Shown one piece after another: positions 1 to 9,063 of a stretch of DNA of 64,000 nucleotides. This DNA comes from Pandoraea bronchicola. Lineage in GTDB: Bacteria > Pseudomonadota > Gammaproteobacteria > Burkholderiales > Burkholderiaceae. The position numbers and the translations under genes were made by a program. Position 1 is the first letter of the stretch, and the number at the start of each line of letters is the position of its first letter. The DNA lies in NCBI RefSeq assembly GCF_902459805.1, contig NZ_CABPST010000006.1, positions 177,576 to 241,575 of the forward strand, read 5' to 3'. Under the pieces are notes generated by a model that saw only the letters and a program-made list of their open reading frames with translations, did not search any database and was not told the origin of the DNA.

Positions 1-685
<685 letters not shown>

Positions 686-741
686 GGCGGCGACGATAGC
701 ACAGGCGTGCGGAACTTGTTGGGTACGTGGTGCGGGCAATA

Positions 742-784
742 GAAAGGCGGGCATCGGGGCTGCCGTCAGTCCCGAATGCCCGCC
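742..784 (-). terminator. Hairpin terminator after the VOC gene
   Basis: Arms at 746-758 and 771-784 pair over 13 bp with one bulged base. On the minus strand the hairpin is followed by CTTTCTATT, giving a moderate U-tract. It sits between the VOC gene stop and the ABC ATPase start, so it separates the two transcripts. Confidence 0.6.
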
Positions 785-831
785 CGCGGAGATCGGCGTG
801 GCCGGGACAGCGCCCGGCACATGCCGATGCC

Positions 832-1260
832 TTAGCCCTTTGGCATCTCCTTCGGCACGATCACCATCCAGTTCATGCCGAAGCGGTCCCTGACCATGCC
901 GAACGTCTTCGCGAAGAAGGTCTCGCCCAGCGCCATGTTGACTTCGCCGCCGTCTGCGAGGGCGTTGAAGGCTTTCTCGGCTGCACCCACTTCCGAAAAG
1001 TCGACCGACAGCGAGAAGCCGTCGAATTTGGGCTTGCCGCTCACCATGCCGTCGGAGGCCATTACCATCGATTCGCCGAGGGTGAATTCGCCGTGCATGA
1101 TCTTGTTCTCGCTTCCCGGCGGGAGCATTCCCTCCGGACAGCTTTCAGGGCTTTCGCCATAGCGCATCAGCATGCCGCGCTTCGCCCCCAGGGTCTTCTC
1201 GTAAAACGCAATGGCTTCTTCGCAACGACCTTCGAAAAACAAATAGGAATGGACTTGCAT
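832..1260 (-). CDS. VOC (PhnB/glyoxalase-fold) family protein
   Basis: This 142-residue soluble protein belongs to the PhnB-like branch of the vicinal-oxygen-chelate superfamily, often annotated as a 3-demethylubiquinone-9 methyltransferase-like domain. It opens with [20 protein letters not shown] and ends with [14 protein letters not shown], both typical of PhnB homologues, and has the usual length. The start is placed at the ATG ending at 1260 because GAGGAG lies just upstream; an upstream in-frame start at 1284 has no such site. The true substrate of this subfamily is generally unknown. It has its own terminator and is followed on the same strand by the ABC ATPase. Confidence 0.85.
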   Translation of the reverse strand: MQVHSYLFFEGRCEEAIAFYEKTLGAKRGMLMRYGESPESCPEGMLPPGSENKIMHGEFTLGESMVMASDGMVSGKPKFDGFSLSVDFSEVGAAEKAFNALADGGEVNMALGETFFAKTFGMVRDRFGMNWMVIVPKEMPKG

Positions 1261-1282
1261 GGAGTGCTCCTCTCTATGTCTC

Positions 1283-1308
1283 AAAAAGGGGGGGCATCAC
1301 GACGCCCC
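1283..1308 (-). terminator. Terminator between SnoaL-like and VOC genes
   Basis: Short inverted repeat GGGGC/GCCCC (1291-1295, 1304-1308). Read on the minus strand it ends in CCCTTTTT, a good intrinsic terminator tail immediately after the SnoaL-like stop codon. Confidence 0.55.
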
Positions 1309-1320
1309 GGCAGGGAAATG

Positions 1321-1740
1321 CTACGGCGCCAGTTTCATGGGCACCGAGGCGTGCTCATGCACCACACGCCAACGGCCTTGTGTCTTGCGATAGCCCACCG
1401 TCGCGCGCACGGTGGCGCCGTGCGTCTGTCCGTCAAGACCGGTGTTGCGCACGATATTCACGCTGTGGCTGAACGCCAGATCGCCGGCGTGCATGAGATG
1501 CCATTGCGTGACTTCGAAGTGGATCGGCCCGGCCGTCTGGCCGAACCAACCCTCGAGCAGACGTCGGTACGCCTCGTGACCGCGATGCTCGGTGGGTGGC
1601 ATCACGTCGAACACCACGACATCGGGGTCGTAATGTTCGAGCAATGTGCCGACCTTCTTGTTGCGCACGGCATCGAGCCATGCCGCATGGATCGCACGAA
1701 TGGCCGCTTCACCGCCATGTGCCGGATACGTCTCCACCAT
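1321..1740 (-). CDS. SnoaL-like / NTF2-fold protein
   Basis: This 139-residue protein has the cone-shaped NTF2/ketosteroid-isomerase fold signature. An N-terminal helix (IRAIHAAWLDAVRNKKVGTL) is followed by YDPDVVVFDVMPP, a GHEAYR segment and a closing RWRVVHEHASVPM strand. Such proteins bind or isomerise small molecules; no catalytic residue can be assigned from sequence alone. The ATG ending at 1740 is preferred because GAGGAGG precedes it; the frame is open further upstream but would run through the operator region. It is divergent from the TetR gene across a dense set of palindromes, which makes it the likely target of that repressor. Confidence 0.82.
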   Translation of the reverse strand: MVETYPAHGGEAAIRAIHAAWLDAVRNKKVGTLLEHYDPDVVVFDVMPPTEHRGHEAYRRLLEGWFGQTAGPIHFEVTQWHLMHAGDLAFSHSVNIVRNTGLDGQTHGATVRATVGYRKTQGRWRVVHEHASVPMKLAP

Positions 1741-1781
1741 AGTGCCTCCTCGCGTATTGCGCTGATATGCCGCACTGTAAC

Positions 1782-1838
1782 CTGTCCTTGTGGACAGTGT
1801 ACACAAACAATAACAGACATAATGGACACTGTCCACAA
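1782..1838. promoter_or_regulatory. Palindrome array in the SnoaL-like/tetR divergent promoter
   Basis: A perfect 13-bp inverted repeat, TTGTGGACAGTGT (1788-1800) and ACACTGTCCACAA (1826-1838), flanks 25 bp. Each half contains its own smaller palindrome: CTGTCC-N4-GGACAG at 1782-1797, and TGGACA-C-TGTCCA at 1823-1835. The right half overlaps the AAGGAG ribosome site of tetR. This is the layout of an autoregulating TetR operator with two sites; assignment to the adjacent TetR is inferred. Confidence 0.8.
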
Positions 1839-1847
1839 GGAGTTGTC

Positions 1848-2498
1848 ATGACAGAACAAGACGCAACGACCGGGCCGGCACGCACGACGTATCGGCATGG
1901 CGACCTGCGCCGGGCGTTGTTGGAAGCGGGAATTGCGCTCGCGCGCGATGGGGGGCCGGATGCCGTGATCCTGCGTGAGGCCACGCGCCGCGCGGGGGTT
2001 GTGCCCAATGCGGCGTATCGCCACTTTGCGAATCGTCAGGATTTGCTCGACGCTGTGCGCTCGGCGGCGTTGGCTGAACTGGCGCTGGCCATCGAACACG
2101 AGATGGCGGCGCCCGGGATGGCGTCGCTCGACGCCGTCGCGCGTGCGCGTGCCGGTTTGCGCGCCGTCGGTATTGGCTACCTGCACTTCGCGCGCGCGCA
2201 GCCGGGGCTGTTTCGTACGGCGTTTGCGCCGTCGGAAAACGTGCGCTCGGCTGCAACGCCAGACAAGGCGGGCACGAGCGGACTCAATCCGTTCCAACTG
2301 CTGGGGGCGGCGCTCGACGGCATGGTGAGCGCCGGCATCATCAGCGCCGCGCAGCGGCCCGGCGCGGAGTATCTGGCGTGGGCCGCCGTGCATGGATTGG
2401 CGGTGCTGGTGATCGACGGCCCGCTGCGCGATCTGCCCGGCGATCAGGTTGACGCGCTGGGCCAGCGGCTCGTGGCGATGGTCGAGCGCGGCCTATAA
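1848..2498 (+). CDS. TetR/AcrR family transcriptional regulator
   Basis: A 216-residue repressor. The N-terminal helix-turn-helix reads from RHGDLRRALLEAGIALARDGG through LREATRRAGVVPNAAYRHFANR, with the classic YRHF recognition helix near residues 50-60. The C-terminal half (FRTAFAPSE, then AVHGLAVLVIDGPL) matches the WHG/TetR_C_25-type ligand domain. The start is the ATG after AAGGAG at 1837-1842. An upstream in-frame start would place the operator inside the gene. It should repress itself and the divergent SnoaL-like gene. The ligand is unknown. Confidence 0.9.
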   Translation: MTEQDATTGPARTTYRHGDLRRALLEAGIALARDGGPDAVILREATRRAGVVPNAAYRHFANRQDLLDAVRSAALAELALAIEHEMAAPGMASLDAVARARAGLRAVGIGYLHFARAQPGLFRTAFAPSENVRSAATPDKAGTSGLNPFQLLGAALDGMVSAGIISAAQRPGAEYLAWAAVHGLAVLVIDGPLRDLPGDQVDALGQRLVAMVERGL

Positions 2499-2530
2499 AA
2501 GCCGTGATGCGCGGCGCGGCCCCGCCGTCC

Positions 2531-3436
2531 TCATGGTTTCGTCAAACGAGGCGTCAGCAAGTCGGCGAGCCAGTTCATGAACGCTTGTGCGCGCCGGGGC
2601 AGGTGACGCCGGTTCGCATAGAGCAGCGTGACGGCCAGCGGCTCCGGCTGATACTCCGGCAACACTTCCTGCAGCGTGCCATCGGCCAGAAGGCCGCGAA
2701 CGCCGCTCTCGGGCGCCTGAATCAGCCCGAGCCCGGCGACGCACGCCGCCTGATAGGCGTCGGCGTTGTTCACCGTCAGCACGCCTTCCATCGGCCATTG
2801 TGTGTAGCGCTCGCCATCGAAGTATTCCCAACCGGCCGGGCGAGTGCCCAACGTCGTCGCGTAGTGAATCAACTGATGGGTGCGCAGATCGTCGAGCGTG
2901 CGCGGCACGCCGTGACGCTTGAGGTAGGCCGTGCTCGCCACGTTGATCTGACGCATGTGACCGAGCGGCCGCGCGATCAGCGTCGAATCGACGATGGCGC
3001 CCACGCGCAAGACGCAGTCGAACCCTTCGCGCACGAGGTCCACGCGCCGGTCCGTGCTCGATAGCTCCACGCGCAGTGCCGGATGCTGCGCCAAAAATGC
3101 GGGCAATTGCGGAATAACGGTCGTGCGCGCGAGCGTGGCGGGCAGATCGATGCGCAGGCGCCCGGTGAGCGCTTCGTCGCGCGCCACGAACATCGTTTCC
3201 CACTCCTCCATATCGGTGAGCAGATCCTTGCATCGCTCGAGGCATGACTGACCATCCTGCGTGAGTTGTACGCGTCGCGTGGTTCGATGCAGCAACCGCG
3301 TGCCCAATTTGGTCTCGAGTTGCTTGATGGCGTTGGAAACGCTGGCGCGCGGCAGACCGAGACTGTCTGCGGCCTGCGTGAAACTGCCGGTCTCCGTAAC
3401 GCGCACAAAGATGCGCATGGCGTCGAGCTGATGCAT
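2531..3436 (-). CDS. LysR family transcriptional regulator
   Basis: A 301-residue LTTR of the CrgA/DmlR-like group. The winged helix spans residues 1-60 (MRIFVRVTETGSFTQAADSL, then RASVSNAIKQLETKLGTRLL), and a periplasmic-binding-like effector domain follows (STDRRVDLVREGFDCVLRVG is a hallmark of this group). It is divergent from the SDR gene at 3711, which it most likely controls, with an inverted repeat of LTTR-box form between them. Length and domain order are normal. Confidence 0.93.
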   Translation of the reverse strand: MHQLDAMRIFVRVTETGSFTQAADSLGLPRASVSNAIKQLETKLGTRLLHRTTRRVQLTQDGQSCLERCKDLLTDMEEWETMFVARDEALTGRLRIDLPATLARTTVIPQLPAFLAQHPALRVELSSTDRRVDLVREGFDCVLRVGAIVDSTLIARPLGHMRQINVASTAYLKRHGVPRTLDDLRTHQLIHYATTLGTRPAGWEYFDGERYTQWPMEGVLTVNNADAYQAACVAGLGLIQAPESGVRGLLADGTLQEVLPEYQPEPLAVTLLYANRRHLPRRAQAFMNWLADLLTPRLTKP

Positions 3437-3486
3437 GGCGAGAGAGAGGACTGGCGCGTCGATCGGCCGGTCAATTGTTATTTGAA

Positions 3487-3505
3487 TTTGATCAGTGTAA
3501 TCAAA
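3487..3505. promoter_or_regulatory. Candidate LysR box between lysR and SDR genes
   Basis: TTTGAT-N7-ATCAAA is a perfect 6-bp-arm repeat containing the T-N11-A core of LysR boxes. It lies 51 bp upstream of the LysR start in AT-rich sequence. The 5' leader of the SDR gene also holds a GGCGGCCC/GGGCCGCC hairpin (3626-3633, 3644-3651) of unknown role. Confidence 0.6.
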
Positions 3506-3710
3506 ACCGATGGGTTTATTGGTGAAGTTCGATGCAATAGTCTGTTGAACATACCGCAGTCCCTGAAGCGCTCCGTCAGCAGCCGTGACGAACGGCGCAG
3601 GCGAAAGCCGGCAGACGCGGGACGAGGCGGCCCGTATGAGGCGGGGCCGCCGCCATTCTTCAGCGGGGCGATGCCAGCGAGCATTACCCTAAGCATTCAG
3701 GAAAATCACC

Positions 3711-4469
3711 ATGACCCGAAAAATCGTTCTCATTACCGGTGGCAGCCGTGGCCTGGGCCGTGCTTCGGCACTCGCCGCCGCACGTCGCGGTATCGACGTC
3801 ATCCTCACCTATCGCAGCCAGCGTGCAGAGGCCGCCGCGGTGGTGGCCGAGATCGTCCGGTTGGGAGCGAAGGGCATCGCCTTGCCGCTCGACGTCTCGG
3901 ACGCGGCGCAGTTCGCCGCGTTTGCCGCCGAGATCAAGCGCGTGTTGGGCGACGTCTGGCAACGCGATACGTTCGACTTCCTGCTCAACAATGCCGGCAC
4001 GGGCTTGCACAGCGCCTTTGCCGAGACGACGCAAGCGCAGTTCGATGAACTGATGCGTATCCATCTGAAGGGACCGTATTTCCTGACACAGGCGTTGCTG
4101 CCGCTGATCGCAGACGGCGGTCGCATTCTGAATGTGTCGAGCGGTCTGGCGCGCTTCTCGCTGCCGGGCGCGTCGGCCTACGCCATGATGAAGGGAGGCA
4201 TCGAGGTGTTCTCGCGTTATCTGGCAAAGGAGTTGGGCACGCGCGGCATCCGGGCCAACACGGTTGCTCCGGGCGCCATCGCGACGGATTTCAACGGCGG
4301 CACGGTGCGCGACAACCAGGGCGTCAATCAGATGATTGCGGCGAATACGGCGCTGGGCCGCGTGGGTGAGGCCGACGACATCGGCGGCATGGTGGCGGCG
4401 CTGCTGGCCGACGAGACGGGATGGATCAATGCCCAGCGCATCGAGGCATCGGGCGGCATGTTCGTCTGA
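3711..4469 (+). CDS. SDR family NAD(P)-dependent oxidoreductase
   Basis: A classical short-chain dehydrogenase/reductase of 252 residues. The dinucleotide site is TGGSRGLG near residue 9, followed by NNAG near 93, the catalytic serine in ILNVSSG, and Y-A-M-M-K as the YxxxK pair. A PGAIATDF segment follows the active site and the usual GWINAQRIEASGG forms the end. A basic residue after the glycine motif (TYRSQRAE) hints at NADPH preference. The substrate is unknown; regulation by the divergent LysR is likely. RBS AGGAAA precedes the ATG. Confidence 0.92.
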   Translation: MTRKIVLITGGSRGLGRASALAAARRGIDVILTYRSQRAEAAAVVAEIVRLGAKGIALPLDVSDAAQFAAFAAEIKRVLGDVWQRDTFDFLLNNAGTGLHSAFAETTQAQFDELMRIHLKGPYFLTQALLPLIADGGRILNVSSGLARFSLPGASAYAMMKGGIEVFSRYLAKELGTRGIRANTVAPGAIATDFNGGTVRDNQGVNQMIAANTALGRVGEADDIGGMVAALLADETGWINAQRIEASGGMFV

Positions 4470-4481
4470 GGCGGGCGCGCG

Positions 4482-5438
4482 TCAGTGAGGGCTGCGGCGT
4501 GAGCGCATCGACCCGGACCACGCCACGGCCCCGACGATGCATACGCCGCCCACCGCCATCTTGAGCGTGGGCGACGTGCCGAACAGCACCCACGCGAAGG
4601 CGATCGCATAGACCGGCTCGAGGGCGATGACGACGGCTGCCTGACTGGCCTTGACCGTGCGCAGCGCGTGGATGAAGAGGGTGTACGCCAGTGCGGTGCA
4701 GACAATGCCGAGGCAAGCGAGCCATCCCCATTGCGGGGCGGGCAGCGTGAGCGCCTCGCGCCATGCGAACGGACCGAGTACGAGCAGGATACCAAGACAC
4801 TGCCACCAACTGGCCTGCAACGGCGACGCTTGCGCGCCCAGTACGCGATTGGACAACGCGATGACCGCGTAGATGGCGCCGGAAAGCACGCCCCACGCGA
4901 GGCCGACGGTGGCACCTGCTTGCCAGTCGAACGCCGGTGTGACAAGGGCGAGTCCAATGCACACGAGCCCGATGACGCCGGCGTCGCCAAGCGTCGGACG
5001 CTCACGGCGCAAAGGCCATTCGAGCAGGATGACGAAGGCCGGGAAGCATGCGAAGCCGAGCGTGCCGACGGCGACGCCGCCCGCTTTGATCGCCAGAAAG
5101 AAGGCGAGCCAGTGCACGGCGAGCAGCACACCGGCCACGACGAGCCGCAACGCTGATGCACACGATAGGCCTTGCCAGGGAGCCCCGCCCGAGAGTCGCG
5201 CGGCACCGCGCACGCCCGCGAGCCCGGCGATGGCGATGACACTCAGCGCAAGCCATGAGAAGAGGCCGCGGCCGAAGACGATCATGGTGCTGCTCGCGGC
5301 GATGTGCTCGCCGAACAGCGCCGAGGCGCCGAACAGCATCGCCGCGACATGCAGCGCGATCTGCTGGCCGGCCCCGCCGCGTGGGGGCAGGGCGACGCCG
5401 GGTGTGGCGGGGTTGCCGGCCGCGGCGGCCTCAGGCAT
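4482..5438 (-). CDS. EamA/DMT family metabolite exporter
   Basis: An integral membrane protein of about 318 residues with ten predicted hydrophobic segments in two EamA repeats. The first repeat begins with LHVAAMLFGASALFGEHIA and the second with GLAWGVLSGAIYAVIALSN. The AALEPVYA-like end of the family appears as VIALEPVYAIAFAW. Drug/metabolite transporters of this type commonly export amino acids or their analogues. I place the start at 5438, overlapping the end of the Lrp gene by 8 bp, since an upstream start would overlap it by 65 bp. Cotranscription with the Lrp-type regulator fits an amino-acid-responsive exporter. Confidence 0.88.
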   Translation of the reverse strand: MPEAAAAGNPATPGVALPPRGGAGQQIALHVAAMLFGASALFGEHIAASSTMIVFGRGLFSWLALSVIAIAGLAGVRGAARLSGGAPWQGLSCASALRLVVAGVLLAVHWLAFFLAIKAGGVAVGTLGFACFPAFVILLEWPLRRERPTLGDAGVIGLVCIGLALVTPAFDWQAGATVGLAWGVLSGAIYAVIALSNRVLGAQASPLQASWWQCLGILLVLGPFAWREALTLPAPQWGWLACLGIVCTALAYTLFIHALRTVKASQAAVVIALEPVYAIAFAWVLFGTSPTLKMAVGGVCIVGAVAWSGSMRSRRSPH

Positions 5439-5910
5439 TGCCGGAAGTGTCCGGCACCGGGACTGCCGTGGTGTACATGACCTGCTTGAGCGCAAAGCTC
5501 GAGCGGATGTTGCGGATGCCGGGAATGCGCGAGAGACGGTCGGTGATCAACGTTTCATAAGCGCTCATATCGCTCACCATGACGCGCAGCAGATAGTCGG
5601 CATCCCCCGACATCAGGTAACACTCCATCACGTTGGGCAGGGCGGTGACGGCGGCTTCGAAGGCGTCGAGTCCGTCACGGTTCTGGTTCTCGAGCGTGAC
5701 GTGGATGAACACGTTGATATGCAGCCCAAGCCGCGACGGGTCGAGCAGCGTCACACGCTGACGGATGTAACCGGCCGCTTCGAGCGCTTTCACGCGCGCC
5801 AGACAAGGCGACGGCGAAAGGTTGACCCGCGAGGCGAGTTCCACGTTGGTCAGGCGGGCGTCGGCTTGCAGCTCCCGCAGAATCTTCAAATCAATGGCGT
5901 CGAGTTCCAT
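5431..5910 (-). CDS. Lrp/AsnC family transcriptional regulator
   Basis: A 159-residue regulator. The AsnC-type helix-turn-helix occupies residues 1-60 (LDAIDLKILRELQADARLTN, then LSPSPCLARVKALEAAGYI). A RAM/ligand-binding domain with VMECYLMSGDADYLLRV follows, the conserved effector-binding stretch. It overlaps the downstream EamA gene, so the two form an operon and the regulator probably senses an amino acid exported by its partner. Confidence 0.94.
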   Translation of the reverse strand: MELDAIDLKILRELQADARLTNVELASRVNLSPSPCLARVKALEAAGYIRQRVTLLDPSRLGLHINVFIHVTLENQNRDGLDAFEAAVTALPNVMECYLMSGDADYLLRVMVSDMSAYETLITDRLSRIPGIRNIRSSFALKQVMYTTAVPVPDTSGNA

Positions 5911-6212
5911 ACCACATTGCGCGCGCGCCCCGGATGGGGGCCGGCGTTCCAGTCGATTAGCCGCTCGGTAGGCGACAGTGCCGCAATACTAGCCTATTTA
6001 TCGGTTCGCCAATCGTCCCATACGTTCTCTCCCCTCCCGATGCGGCTTACTGCCGCCAATACGGCAGCCGTCTGCGCGTACGCAACGCGATGGATATCCC
6101 GGTGGCGCAACGATGATGAGCGGCGTTGACTCAGGCAGGTGAGGTAACCCGGCGATGCGAGTCCCGCCGATTCCGGGAGCGCTGACACAGTATCGGCGGA
6201 TATCGCGCATGA
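5911..6212. other. Intergenic region between lrp and porin genes
   Basis: 302 bp with no convincing coding frame: short open frames here lack ribosome sites and family similarity. It should contain the lrp promoter. I saw no clear terminator for the porin gene in it. Confidence 0.5.
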
Positions 6213-7469
6213 TCAGAACCGGTGACGCAGGCCCGCGAGCACGGCCACCTGATTCTTCACGCCTGCCCCTGCCGGGCCGAACGCGTTGATGGCTGCGACC
6301 GTCGCATCGCCGGCGGCCCGCTGGTAGATCACGGAGGCGTGCAGGTCGGTGCGCTTCGAGAAGTAGTACGCTGCTCCCGCATCGATCTGATGCCAGCGCG
6401 GGCGCGTGCCCGACGCAAACGACGTCGCGCCGGTGCCTGTGTAACCTGACGCATCGGTGAAGATGTAGCCGATGCCGGCGAACAGTGCAGGTGAGAACTG
6501 ATAACGCGTATTGATTTCGTAGTTGTCGACGCGCATGTCCTGTCCGTTCTGATAGCGAAGCCGCGTGTCGGTGAAGACCGCGCTCACGCGTGCGTCACCG
6601 AAGCTGTAGCTGCCGGCGACACCGATGACGTCCTGACGAGAAACGAAGCCGGCGTTATAGAACAGGCTTGTCGACAGCGTGTATTCGTCGCCGATAGCCC
6701 CGCCCGGATTGGTTGAGGTGGCCGCTGATGCCGACGGATTGCTCAGATGCAGAAAGGTCGCTGCCGCCCCGATCGGCCCGCGCTGATACTGAATGCCAAG
6801 GCCGAGCGCACGGTTGTTCGCAAAGCCGTTGCTGCCGCCGCTCGCACTTTGGTTGCTGAACGCATACAGCGCGCCAAGCGTAAGACCTGCGATCGGTGAG
6901 TATTCGTACTTCACGGACTGGTTCAACCGGAACGTCGAGAAGGTATTGTCGACGTCGCCCACGTGTGCGCCGTAGATGCTGCCGAACTGCGTCCACGATT
7001 CGAACGGCGACAGATAGACGAAGCCGAACTCGTACTGGCGTCCGAAGGTGAGCGTGCCCCAGCGCGGGTTCGACAGGCCGGCAAACGCTTGCCGGCCGAA
7101 CATGCGACCGCCCTGTCCGAGGGTTCCGTTGATGCCGCTGAAGCCGTTCTCGAGCGTGAAGATGGCCTTGTTGCCGTCGCCGAGATCTTCGCTGCCCGTC
7201 AGGCCGAAGCGGTCGCCGCTGCCGAAGCCGGTGGCCAGCGCCACGCGGCTCGCACCTTTGGCCCCGACCGCGGACGCGACGTTGTTGGTATAGCCAATGC
7301 CATTGTCGATGATGCCGTAGAGCTGAACCGAGCTTTGCGCGAGGGCGGGTAGTGCCGCAAGGGCGAGGGAAACGCTCAGCAGAGCCCGGGTCGAAGCACG
7401 GACGCACCGGCGTTTTCGCAAACGCGAGGACGAGAAGGGCCGTCCTGCGCACGAATGGCGTTGGATCAT
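6213..7469 (-). CDS. Gram-negative trimeric porin (OmpC/Omp38-like)
   Basis: A 418-residue outer-membrane porin. A long, basic N-terminus leads into a signal peptide ending ALPALAQ, cleaved near residue 45. The mature protein begins SSVQLYGIIDNGIGY, the standard start of betaproteobacterial general porins, and ends AVLAGLRHRF with the C-terminal phenylalanine needed for Bam recognition. The motif GLTGSEDLGDGNKAIFTLE is family-typical. AGGAGA lies at proper distance before the ATG. As last gene of the catabolic island it may admit that pathway's substrate. Confidence 0.93.
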   Translation of the reverse strand: MIQRHSCAGRPFSSSRLRKRRCVRASTRALLSVSLALAALPALAQSSVQLYGIIDNGIGYTNNVASAVGAKGASRVALATGFGSGDRFGLTGSEDLGDGNKAIFTLENGFSGINGTLGQGGRMFGRQAFAGLSNPRWGTLTFGRQYEFGFVYLSPFESWTQFGSIYGAHVGDVDNTFSTFRLNQSVKYEYSPIAGLTLGALYAFSNQSASGGSNGFANNRALGLGIQYQRGPIGAAATFLHLSNPSASAATSTNPGGAIGDEYTLSTSLFYNAGFVSRQDVIGVAGSYSFGDARVSAVFTDTRLRYQNGQDMRVDNYEINTRYQFSPALFAGIGYIFTDASGYTGTGATSFASGTRPRWHQIDAGAAYYFSKRTDLHASVIYQRAAGDATVAAINAFGPAGAGVKNQVAVLAGLRHRF

Positions 7470-7559
7470 GTTGTCTCCTGAATGTCTTGTAATGAGTTGA
7501 CGGTGTCTTGTGTGCCTTGGTGGGCGGGGCGCTCGTGTTGCGGGGCAGGTCGGCTCAAG

Positions 7560-8942
7560 TCAACCTTTTGCGGTGACCGGTGCCGGCGACGATGCCGGAG
7601 GCTGCCCTAAGCTCTCGTCTGTGTTGCCGCGGCGTGTTGTGCGTCCCAGCACGAGCGCCAGCAACACGACGACGGCAACCGGCACGGCAGCCGCGACGAA
7701 CAGGGTCGACACCGGTAGCGAGAGCGAGAGAAGCAGGCCGCCGATCATCGGCCCCGAGATGGAGCCGACCTTCGCGACGCCGATTGCGATACCTGTGCCT
7801 TTGCCCCGGATGGTGCTGGGGTAGACGGTCGGTGCCACGGCGTTCAGACCTGACTGGGTCCCGGCCACGCAGAATCCGACCAGAAACACGACGGCGGTCA
7901 GCAACATGGCGGGCATGCCGCTGCCTAGCAGGGCAACGAGCGGACACCCGAAGAGAGGCAGAAACACAATCATGCGGGCGCCGTAGCGATCGATGAAGCG
8001 CATCAGGGCGAGGCCGCCTGCTGTGCCGCCGATGGAGAGCATGGCTGACACCAACGCGGCTTGTCGGGCGGGCACACCCACGGCTTCCACCAGGATCGGC
8101 AGCCAGTTCTGCAATGCAAACAGGGCCATTGAGTTGGCGATGTAGGCGAGCCACAGTACCGGCGTGAGCGTGCGCAAGCGTCCTTGGAACAGCATGGCCC
8201 ACCGGAACGGTGACGGCGCGGGTTCGTCGCCCACGTAGAAGCGCGTGGACGTGTCCACATTAGCCGCCGGATCGATCTGGCGCACGAGTCGCACCACCTC
8301 AGCCGGACGCCAGCCTTTGAGGACGAGAAAGCGCAGCGACTCGGGCATCACGACAGCGAGCACGGCGGCGACCGCGAGCGGGGCGATACCGCCGATCAGA
8401 AAGATGGCGTGCCATCCGTACGGGCCGACGAGCATCGCCGCGACGGCACCGCCGAGGCTGGCGCCGAGCGTGTAGCCGGTGAACATCAATGTCACCCAGG
8501 TGGCGCGCAGGCGCTTGGGGGCGAACTCCGAAATCAGCACGAACGCATTGGGGACGGCGCCCCCGATGCCAATGCCGGCGAGAAACCGCAGAACCAGCAG
8601 ATGGTCGATGGTGGTTGCCTTCACCGTCACCAGTGTGAGAACGCCGTACCAGACCGTGCCCCAGAGCAGCGCGCGCTTTCGTCCGTAACGATCGCCGAGA
8701 AAACCAAACAGGATCGAGCCGACCATGATCCCGAACACGTTGATGCCGAAGGCGGGGCCCAGCGCCGCGCGTGGAATCTGCCAGTCTCGCACTAACGAGG
8801 GCGCCGCATAGGCGAGGGCCGTGAGTTCGTACCCGTCGGTGAGCATCAGAATCCAGGCGCAGAAGATCGTCAGAAATGCGAAGCGCCCGGGCTTTTGCGC
8901 GTCGATAAGACGCGAAATATCCATCGATTGCAGCGTTGCCAT
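7560..8942 (-). CDS. MFS transporter, aromatic acid:H+ symporter (AAHS) type
   Basis: A 460-residue, 12-helix carrier. DGYELTALAYAAPSL in helix 1 matches the D-G-x-D signature of AAHS carriers such as PcaK and BenK, and GFLGDRYGRKRALL is the loop 2-3 MFS motif. GIGIGGAVPNAFVLISEFAP is the diagnostic helix 4 sequence. The start at 8942 follows GGAGGAGAC at 4-nt spacing; the frame is open upstream but that part is low-complexity and not carrier-like. It is paralogous to the carrier at 13189-14556 in the same cluster, sharing for example ES(L/I)RFL(V/A)LKG. The likely substrate is an organic or aromatic carboxylate. Confidence 0.92.
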   Translation of the reverse strand: MATLQSMDISRLIDAQKPGRFAFLTIFCAWILMLTDGYELTALAYAAPSLVRDWQIPRAALGPAFGINVFGIMVGSILFGFLGDRYGRKRALLWGTVWYGVLTLVTVKATTIDHLLVLRFLAGIGIGGAVPNAFVLISEFAPKRLRATWVTLMFTGYTLGASLGGAVAAMLVGPYGWHAIFLIGGIAPLAVAAVLAVVMPESLRFLVLKGWRPAEVVRLVRQIDPAANVDTSTRFYVGDEPAPSPFRWAMLFQGRLRTLTPVLWLAYIANSMALFALQNWLPILVEAVGVPARQAALVSAMLSIGGTAGGLALMRFIDRYGARMIVFLPLFGCPLVALLGSGMPAMLLTAVVFLVGFCVAGTQSGLNAVAPTVYPSTIRGKGTGIAIGVAKVGSISGPMIGGLLLSLSLPVSTLFVAAAVPVAVVVLLALVLGRTTRRGNTDESLGQPPASSPAPVTAKG

Positions 8943-9063
8943 GTCTCCTCCATATGCCGAATCGCCCGTGAGCGTCGGCTTCAGGAAGCCGGGACGTCGC
9001 TTTCCATCGCGTGCGTTCCCGGCAAGTGTCGTTACGTTGTCCTGCAGTGATGCTCGCGCCGGT

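Noticed and set aside
5994-6210. Two short minus-strand frames upstream of the porin terminus
   Set aside because: No ribosome site, no similarity, and they overlap each other in different frames.
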